A DNA stretch of 11,213 bases from Rhodoferax sp. Lineage in GTDB: Bacteria; Pseudomonadota; Gammaproteobacteria; Burkholderiales; Burkholderiaceae_C. The stretch is taken from positions 1 to 11,213 of the forward strand of contig JAEMRG010000046.1 of NCBI GenBank assembly GCA_016463455.1, read 5' to 3'. The notes below the pieces were generated by a model. That model worked only from the letters and a program-made list of their open reading frames with translations. It was not told where the DNA came from and did no database searches. Made by a program: the position numbers and the translations under genes. This document shows positions 6,600 to 11,213 of the stretch, piece after piece (position 1 is the first letter of the stretch; every line of letters starts with the position of its first letter).

Positions 6600-7978
6600 T
6601 GCGCAGACTCTTCGAACCGTGCATCGGGCTTGACACTGCGCAACAAAACCATCATGGCGTCTTGAATACGCGCCAGCGCTTGCGCATCATGGCCCTCAAA
6701 ACGCAGCACCAGCACTGGCGTGGTGTTGGAGGCACGCACCAGGCCAAAACCATCGGGCCAATCCACGCGCAAACCATCGATAGTGGTGCATACCGCTGGG
6801 GCGGCAAAGTTTGCCGCCGCTACCAAACGTTCCACTACGGCGTACGCTTCGCCTTCTTGGCAGGGCACGTTGAGCTCGGGCGTGGAAAAGCTGGTGGGCA
6901 AGGCGTGCAACAACGCATTGGAGTCGGCAACACGGCTGACGATCTCCAGCAAACGGCATCCCGCATAGGTGCCGTCGTCAAAGCCAAACCAGCGCTCTTT
7001 GAAAAATATATGCCCACTCATCTCGCCGCCCAGGGGCGAACCGATCTCGCGCATTTTGGCCTTGATCAAAGAGTGGCCGGTCTTGAACATCAACGGTACG
7101 CCACCTGCTGCCGCTATGGCCGGGGCCAGGCGCTGCGAGCACTTCACATCAAACAAAATCGTAGCGCCCGGCACGCGCGACAGCACGTCCTGCGCGAACA
7201 ACATCATTTGCCGGTCCGGGAAAATATTGCTGCCATCGCGCGTCACAATGCCTAGGCGGTCGCCGTCGCCATCAAAGGCCAGACCCAACTCGGCGTCACT
7301 GGCCTGCAAGGCGGCGATCAGGTCGCGCAGATTTTCGGGCTTGCTCGGGTCCGGGTGGTGGTTAGGAAAATTACCATCCACCTCGCTGTACAACTCCGTC
7401 ACCTCACAGCCTATAGCGCGCAAAATGCCCGGCGCGCTGGCCCCGGCGATGCCATTGCCCGAATCGACCACGATTTTGAGGGGACGCGCCAACTTGATGT
7501 CAGCGACGATACGTTCGCGATACGTGGGCAAAACCTCGGCCTGGGTACAGCCGCCACCGGCTTGCAAATCCCAGCTTTCGTCTTCCATGATGCGGCGCAG
7601 GGACTGGATTTCCTCGCCGTAAATCGCCTTGCTGCCCAGGACCATTTTGAAGCCGTTGTAATCACGTGGGTTGTGGCTCCCCGTAACCTGGATGCCGCTG
7701 TTGCACAAGGTGCAGGCGGCAAAGTACAGCATGGGCGTGGTGGCGGGGCCGATATCGATGACTTGTACGCCCGCATCCTGCAAGCCCTGCATTAATGCGC
7801 CAGCCAGCAGCGGGCCGCTCAGGCGTCCGTCACGCCCTACGGCCACCGTGCGCTCGCCCTGGCGCATGGCCAGGGTGCCGAAAGCGCGACCTAGAGCGCG
7901 CGCCATATCGGCATGCACGGTGGAGGGCACGATGCCCCGAATGTCGTAGGCTTTGAAAATGGTGGGGGAAAGTTGCAT
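6596..7978 (-). CDS. manB: Phosphomannomutase/phosphoglucomutase (AlgC/ManB type)
   Basis: This alpha-D-phosphohexomutase interconverts 6-phospho and 1-phospho forms of mannose or glucose, feeding GDP-mannose or UDP-glucose for LPS, O-antigen or exopolysaccharide. The 460 residues match P. aeruginosa AlgC (463). The four-domain signatures are in order: FKAYDIRG (8-15), the phosphoserine loop TGSHNP with S101, the magnesium loop DGDGDR (236-241), the sugar loop GEMSGH (318-323), and the phosphate-binding RASNTTP (415-421). The frame stays open 68 codons upstream, but that stretch does not look like the family; the ATG at 7978 gives the expected N-terminus MQLSPTIFKAYDIRG. Only a weak AAGAA ribosome site precedes it. 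The stop overlaps waaC's TTG start (TTGA). It is first in the manB-waaC-waaA unit. ADP-heptose does not come from mannose, so the link to waaC is probably general envelope-sugar supply. Mannose versus glucose preference cannot be told; both are likely used. Confidence 0.95.
   Translation of the reverse strand: MQLSPTIFKAYDIRGIVPSTVHADMARALGRAFGTLAMRQGERTVAVGRDGRLSGPLLAGALMQGLQDAGVQVIDIGPATTPMLYFAACTLCNSGIQVTGSHNPRDYNGFKMVLGSKAIYGEEIQSLRRIMEDESWDLQAGGGCTQAEVLPTYRERIVADIKLARPLKIVVDSGNGIAGASAPGILRAIGCEVTELYSEVDGNFPNHHPDPSKPENLRDLIAALQASDAELGLAFDGDGDRLGIVTRDGSNIFPDRQMMLFAQDVLSRVPGATILFDVKCSQRLAPAIAAAGGVPLMFKTGHSLIKAKMREIGSPLGGEMSGHIFFKERWFGFDDGTYAGCRLLEIVSRVADSNALLHALPTSFSTPELNVPCQEGEAYAVVERLVAAANFAAPAVCTTIDGLRVDWPDGFGLVRASNTTPVLVLRFEGHDAQALARIQDAMMVLLRSVKPDARFEESAH
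6608..6613 (-). promoter_or_regulatory. Shine-Dalgarno site for the TTG start of waaC
   Basis: GAAGAG on the - strand, inside the last codons of the phosphomannomutase gene, lies eight bases before the TTG at 6599. It supports use of the unusual start codon. Confidence 0.6.
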
Positions 7979-8188
7979 ATGGTGAAGGTTCTTGAGTTTT
8001 TTTGTGTGCGCTAGGGTGGCAGGCTCGGTGCGCGACATTGTAGAAGGGGCATCTGCCAGCCATTGCGGGCAGACTACGCCTTGGGTAAGCGCCAAACACA
8101 GTCCGCAAAAAGCGTCATGCCCAACGCGCGCTGGCCTTGAGGGCAAGCCCGATACACTGTACAACCCGAATCCCGCTCTCACACCCCC
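7979..8188. promoter_or_regulatory. Divergent intergenic region between manB and ogt, with candidate promoters
   Basis: These 210 bases must hold the promoters for two outward-facing units. On the - strand TACAAT (8042-8037) is a good -10 box, which would give a manB leader of roughly 50 bases; I find no convincing -35 at 16-18 bases. On the + strand TACACT (8153-8158) is a plausible -10 for ogt with a leader of about 25 bases and no clear -35 (TTGAGG at 8137 is only 10 bases away). GGGCAAGCCC at 8141-8150 is a short inverted repeat. No strong Shine-Dalgarno precedes ogt. No Ada-box-like motif was recognised. Frames stay open through this region on both strands but do not resemble proteins. 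Confidence 0.4.
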
Positions 8189-8686
8189 ATGTACCGCCTC
8201 ACACCCCAGGCAGTCACCTGCAGCTACCCAAGTCCGTTAGGGCTCATGGCGCTGCTGGCAACTGATGCTGCCCTTTTGGGCGCTTGGTTTGAAGGCCAGC
8301 AACACTTTCCGGTGCTTGACACTTTTCAAAAGCGCCCGAGCCATGTGCTGCTGGAGCTAGCCCGTAGCCAGCTAAACGACTATTTTTCGAAAAGGCGCAC
8401 TGCGTTCACGCTGCCCTTGGATTTGGCAGGTGGCACCCCCTTTCAGCAATCGGTGTGGCAAGGCTTGCGCGCCATTCCCACCGGGACGACCAGCACCTAT
8501 GGCGAGATTGCGCAGGCCATCGGCAACCCGGCAGCGGTGCGCGCCGTGGGTGGTGCAATAGGACGCAATCCATTGAGCATTTTTATACCCTGCCACCGCG
8601 TGATCGGCAGCAATGGCCAATTGGCCGGCTATGCCGGCGGCCTGCCACGCAAAATCGCTCTGCTGCAGCTCGAAAGCGCGATTTGA
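8189..8686 (+). CDS. ogt: Methylated-DNA--[protein]-cysteine S-methyltransferase (O6-alkylguanine-DNA alkyltransferase)
   Basis: This 165-residue cytoplasmic suicide repair enzyme moves the alkyl group of O6-methylguanine (and O4-methylthymine) onto its own cysteine. The active-site motif is IPCHRVIG with acceptor C135. The helix-turn-helix and arginine-finger region is AVRAVGGAIGRNP (116-128), R118 matching R128 of human MGMT. GTPFQQSVWQ (82-91) opens the DNA-binding domain, TYGEIAQAIG (103-112) follows, and GYAGGLPRK (147-155) is the C-terminal substrate lid. The N-terminal ribonuclease-like domain is about residues 8-80. It lacks the Ada N-terminal zinc domain, so it is an Ogt-type stand-alone enzyme and not an adaptive-response regulator. 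The ATG at 8189 gives a family-like N-terminus but has no visible ribosome site. Its TGA overlaps the probable TTG start of the permease downstream. Confidence 0.95.
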   Translation: MYRLTPQAVTCSYPSPLGLMALLATDAALLGAWFEGQQHFPVLDTFQKRPSHVLLELARSQLNDYFSKRRTAFTLPLDLAGGTPFQQSVWQGLRAIPTGTTSTYGEIAQAIGNPAAVRAVGGAIGRNPLSIFIPCHRVIGSNGQLAGYAGGLPRKIALLQLESAI

Positions 8687-9609
8687 ATTCCCCTGCTGTT
8701 GACGCGCGCCCACCGCGCTGGGTGCCTGATTTCATCGCCTTGGCGGCCATCTGGGGCGCTTCTTTTTTATTCACGCGCCTGAGCATGGTCGGATTTGGAC
8801 CGGTGGCCACCGCCGCGCTACGGGTCATCATCGCCAGCGCCGTGCTGCTGCCCTTGATGTTGCTGCGCGGGCACCGGGCGGACTTTGTGCTGCACTGGAA
8901 AAAAGTGCTCTTGGTCGGGGTGATCAATTCAGCTATCCCCTTTGTCTGCATCGCCTTTGCGCTGCAAAGTATTTCCATCGGCCAGTCCTCGGTGCTCAAT
9001 GCCACCGTGCCCTTGTTTGGTGCGCTCGTCGCCTGGGCCTGGCTAGGCGAGCGGCCTTCAGGCTCGCGGCTAGTGGGCTTGCTCATTGGCTTTGCCGGCA
9101 TTGCCCTATTGGCCAGTGAGAACGCAAGCTTTGACGCCAATGCCCTGGGCAGCGCCAGCGCCTGGGGCATTGCAGCCGCCCTACTGGCCTGCCTGTGCTA
9201 CGGCATTGCCGCCAGCTACACGCGGCGCTTTTTGGGCGGCGTGCCCTCTTTGGTATCGGCCACCGGCAGTCAGCTAGGTGCCTCGATTTTTTTGCTGCCT
9301 TTTTGCCTGTGGTACTGGCCGGCGCAGGCACCCAGCACGCAAGCGTGGCTGGCCGTGAGCGCGCTAGGCGTGCTGTGTACAGGCACCGCCTACATCCTGT
9401 ATTTCCGGCTGATTGCCAACGCCGGCCCAGGCCGCGCATTGACGGTGACCTTTGCCATCCCGGTATTTGCCATTGCCTATGGCGTGGTCTTGCTGGGTGA
9501 AGGCGTGACGCCCTGGATGCTGGGCTGCGCTTTGGTCATCGTCTTGGGTACCAGCTTGTCCAGCGGTTTGTGGAGTCTGCCTTTTTTGAAGCCGCGCACA
9601 GCGGGCTAA
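8683..9609 (+). CDS. EamA/DMT-superfamily permease (drug/metabolite transporter type)
   Basis: This 308-residue polytopic inner-membrane protein has about ten hydrophobic helices in two EamA repeats (about 14-143 and 158-298). Family landmarks are AAIWGASFLFTRL (21-33) in TM1; SVLNATVPLFGALVAWAWLGER in TM4 and after, ending in the conserved glutamate; and in the second half TAYILYFRLI, with PVFAIAYGVVLLGE in the matching position. Such proteins export or import amino acids, nucleotides or other small metabolites; the substrate cannot be told. The frame is open back into ogt (to 8455), but that part is only an alternative reading of ogt. I place the start at TTG 8683, which overlaps the ogt stop as TTGA and has GAAAG six bases upstream; GTG at 8722 is the alternative. 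Coupling to ogt suggests joint expression, with no obvious functional link. Confidence 0.88.
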   Translation: MNSPAVDARPPRWVPDFIALAAIWGASFLFTRLSMVGFGPVATAALRVIIASAVLLPLMLLRGHRADFVLHWKKVLLVGVINSAIPFVCIAFALQSISIGQSSVLNATVPLFGALVAWAWLGERPSGSRLVGLLIGFAGIALLASENASFDANALGSASAWGIAAALLACLCYGIAASYTRRFLGGVPSLVSATGSQLGASIFLLPFCLWYWPAQAPSTQAWLAVSALGVLCTGTAYILYFRLIANAGPGRALTVTFAIPVFAIAYGVVLLGEGVTPWMLGCALVIVLGTSLSSGLWSLPFLKPRTAG

Positions 9610-9639
9610 GTACTGCGCCCAGCGCTAGGCCGCTTTCGC

Positions 9640-10572
9640 TTATCCCCTGGGATGGTGCTCGGCGTGCAGCTTGGCCAACCGCTCGCGGGCGACATGGGTG
9701 TAGATCGTAGTGGTGGAAATATCGGCATGGCCCAGCAGCAGTTGCACCGTGCGCAAATCGGCGCCATGGTTGAGTAAGTGGGTGGCAAATGCGTGGCGCA
9801 AAGTATGCGGTGACAAGGGCGCATGGATGCCAGCGAGCAGCGCATATTTTTTCACCAGCATCCAAAACATCACCCGCGTCATGGCACTGCCCGCAACGGT
9901 CCCGCGGGTGGTCACAAATAGCGCTTCGGTCTGCTTGCCCGCGAGCAAGGCATCACGGGCACCGCCCAGGTAATCCCCCAGCCATTGGCTTGCCACTTCG
10001 CCATAGGGCACCAGGCGCTCTTTAGAGCCCTTTCCCATCACCCGCAAGACGTTGTCGTTGAGCCCGAGTTGAAACACTTTGAGTCCGACCAGTTCACTCA
10101 CCCGCAAGCCGCTGGCGTACATCAGCTCTAGCATGGTGCGGTCACGCACGCCAATGGCGCTGCCCACATCGGGCGCGGCCAACAAGGCTTCGACCTGGGC
10201 TTCACTCAAGGTCTTGGGCACGCGCAAGGCCTGCTTGGCAGATTGGAGTTGTAGCGTAGGGTCTTGATGCACCAGGCCATGGCGCAGCGCCCAACGGAAG
10301 TAGCGCTTAAAGACCGTTAGGCGGCGGTTGGCGGTGCTAGCTTTGCTGCCGGCGTGCTGCGCCGCAAAGTACTGCTGCAATTGCCATTGCGCACAGCTGG
10401 TCAGAGGCTCGCCTTGCAAATGGGCTTGCAGCTTGACCAAGTCGCGCCGGTAGGCCTGCAAGCTGTTGAGTGCCAGGCCATCCTCCAACCAGAGCGCATC
10501 GACAAAGGCGTCGATAGACGCATCACCTGCCGATACAGACACGGTGCTCGGTGGCAGGCTGGGCAAACTCAA
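9640..10572 (-). CDS. xerD: Site-specific tyrosine recombinase XerD
   Basis: XerD, together with XerC, resolves chromosome dimers at dif under FtsK control. The protein has 310 residues in the reading given. The N-terminal core-binding domain (about 17-103) includes [20 protein letters not shown], very close to E. coli XerD. The catalytic domain contains all six active-site residues: R157 in SGLRVSEL, K181 in [11 protein letters not shown]256 and R259 in [14 protein letters not shown]282 in [10 protein letters not shown], and the nucleophile Y291 in IYTHV. The start is uncertain. TTG at 10572 overlaps the Bug stop as TTGA but has no ribosome site; GTG at 10542 would give 300 residues, closer to E. 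coli XerD (298). It is the housekeeping recombinase and not a sign of a mobile element: no att site, phage or integron gene is near. It is convergent with the EamA permease, 30 bases away. Confidence 0.95.
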   Translation of the reverse strand: MSLPSLPPSTVSVSAGDASIDAFVDALWLEDGLALNSLQAYRRDLVKLQAHLQGEPLTSCAQWQLQQYFAAQHAGSKASTANRRLTVFKRYFRWALRHGLVHQDPTLQLQSAKQALRVPKTLSEAQVEALLAAPDVGSAIGVRDRTMLELMYASGLRVSELVGLKVFQLGLNDNVLRVMGKGSKERLVPYGEVASQWLGDYLGGARDALLAGKQTEALFVTTRGTVAGSAMTRVMFWMLVKKYALLAGIHAPLSPHTLRHAFATHLLNHGADLRTVQLLLGHADISTTTIYTHVARERLAKLHAEHHPRG

Positions 10573-11213
10573 TCAAGCTTGAGTTTGGCTGTATCCACCA
10601 CTTGCTTATAGACCGCGTATTCGGCCTTCATTTGCTCTGCAAATTGCTCGGGGGTGTTGCCAATGATGATGGAGCCGGTGTCCTCGATGCGCTTGCGCAC
10701 TGCGGGGTCTTCCAAGGCTTTGCGTACTGCGGCATTGACTTTATCCACCACGTCTTTGGGCAAACCTTTGGGACCGTAAATACCGTAAAACGCCATGCGA
10801 TTCACTGGCTCTAAGCCCACTTCTTTGAAGGTCGGCACTTGCGGCAATTGCGCCAGGCGCTGTGGCGCGGCAACTGCGATGGCGACCAGTTTGTTGGACT
10901 GGATGAAAGGCAAGGCCGATGGCATATTGTCAAAAATAATCGGCACCTGGCCAGCCACGGTGTCGTTGAGCGCCGGGCCGGCGCCCCGGTAAGGAATATG
11001 GGTCACAAACACACCGGCTAGGTTTTTGTACAACTCCATCTGCAGATGCCCGATGCCGCCCGTGCCCGAGGAGGCGTAGGAATGCCGGCCGGGACTTTTT
11101 TTCAGTTCAGCGACAAAACCCTTGTAGTCCTTGGCGGGGAAACTCGGATGCACCGCAATCACATTGGGCGTGGCCGCCACGTTGATGATGGGCGTGAAAT
11201 CGGTGAGCGAGTT
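10569..11213 (-). CDS. Bug-family tripartite tricarboxylate transporter substrate-binding protein (TctC-like), N-terminus outside window
   Basis: This is a periplasmic solute receptor of the Bug/TctC family, very numerous in Burkholderiales, which binds small carboxylates or similar molecules either for TctAB import or for sensing. The frame is open to the right edge; the last 214 of about 320 residues are seen, so the signal peptide is missing. From the edge inward one reads DFTPI and [21 protein letters not shown], then the family signature [11 protein letters not shown] with [12 protein letters not shown] and [20 protein letters not shown], followed by [12 protein letters not shown] and [11 protein letters not shown]. 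All fit the two-lobed Bug fold. No tctA or tctB membrane gene is seen, so it may be an orphan receptor, as most are. The ligand cannot be told. Its TGA overlaps a possible TTG start of xerD, an unusual downstream neighbour. Confidence 0.95.
   Translation of the reverse strand, partial: NSLTDFTPIINVAATPNVIAVHPSFPAKDYKGFVAELKKSPGRHSYASSGTGGIGHLQMELYKNLAGVFVTHIPYRGAGPALNDTVAGQVPIIFDNMPSALPFIQSNKLVAIAVAAPQRLAQLPQVPTFKEVGLEPVNRMAFYGIYGPKGLPKDVVDKVNAAVRKALEDPAVRKRIEDTGSIIIGNTPEQFAEQMKAEYAVYKQVVDTAKLKLD

Noticed and set aside
6599..7622. Long + strand open frames (218, 217 and 146 residues) opposite manB
   Set aside because: They lie antisense to a clearly conserved mutase gene, show no family motif or ribosome site, and are expected in GC-rich DNA where stop codons are rare.
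7979..8182. 68-residue N-terminal extension of the phosphomannomutase
   Set aside because: AlgC-type enzymes begin just before FKAYDIRG; the extension has no family similarity and would consume the divergent promoter region.
8455..8682. N-terminal extension of the EamA permease into ogt
   Set aside because: The extra 76 residues are an alternative frame of the ogt active-site region and lack membrane or EamA character; the permease homology begins after 8683.
8583..9170. 195-residue - strand open frame opposite ogt and the EamA permease
   Set aside because: It crosses two well-supported genes on the other strand and reads as low-complexity Ala/Ser/Arg sequence without any recognisable domain.
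9640..10572. Tyrosine recombinase as the mark of an integrated element
   Set aside because: The sequence is XerD-like throughout, and no att repeats, tRNA gene, excisionase or phage gene is nearby.

Overview
The window looks like ordinary chromosomal DNA from a Gram-negative betaproteobacterium, most likely Burkholderiales and probably Comamonadaceae (Rhodoferax/Polaromonas-like). The reasons are high GC with GC-rich third positions, LPS Kdo and heptose transferases, an outer-membrane TolC, and a Bug-type solute receptor of the kind expanded in Burkholderiales. Genus-level placement is a guess. Eleven protein genes fill almost the whole window. No rRNA, tRNA, CRISPR array, insertion sequence or phage gene was seen, and no gap between genes exceeds 300 bases (the largest is about 210).

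Left part, + strand (1-4277): the 3' half of an RND drug-efflux permease, then a protein-isoaspartate-methyltransferase-like protein, a small single-domain rhodanese, and a TolC-family outer-membrane channel. The first three follow each other closely (gaps of 23 and 18 bases). tolC has a 72-base leader containing a perfect 12-base palindrome. The pump and channel could work together across the envelope; the two enzymes between them have no obvious role there.

Middle part, - strand (4297-7978): a tightly coupled LPS/sugar unit transcribed as phosphomannomutase/phosphoglucomutase, then heptosyltransferase I (waaC), then Kdo transferase (waaA). Each stop overlaps the next start. waaA is convergent with tolC, only 19 bases apart.

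A 210-base divergent region (7979-8188) separates this unit from a + strand pair: an O6-alkylguanine-DNA alkyltransferase (ogt) overlapping an EamA/DMT-type ten-helix permease (8189-9609). That permease is convergent, 30 bases apart, with a - strand pair: a Bug-family substrate-binding protein (cut by the right edge) followed by xerD, whose possible TTG start overlaps the Bug stop codon.

I do not see a clear undescribed system. The points most worth a second look are: the methyltransferase-like protein, which lacks the usual isoaspartate-binding loop and lies in a pump-rhodanese-tolC context; three gene junctions that can be read as a TTG start overlapping the previous TGA stop (TTGA); and the palindrome with its repeated half-site in front of tolC.
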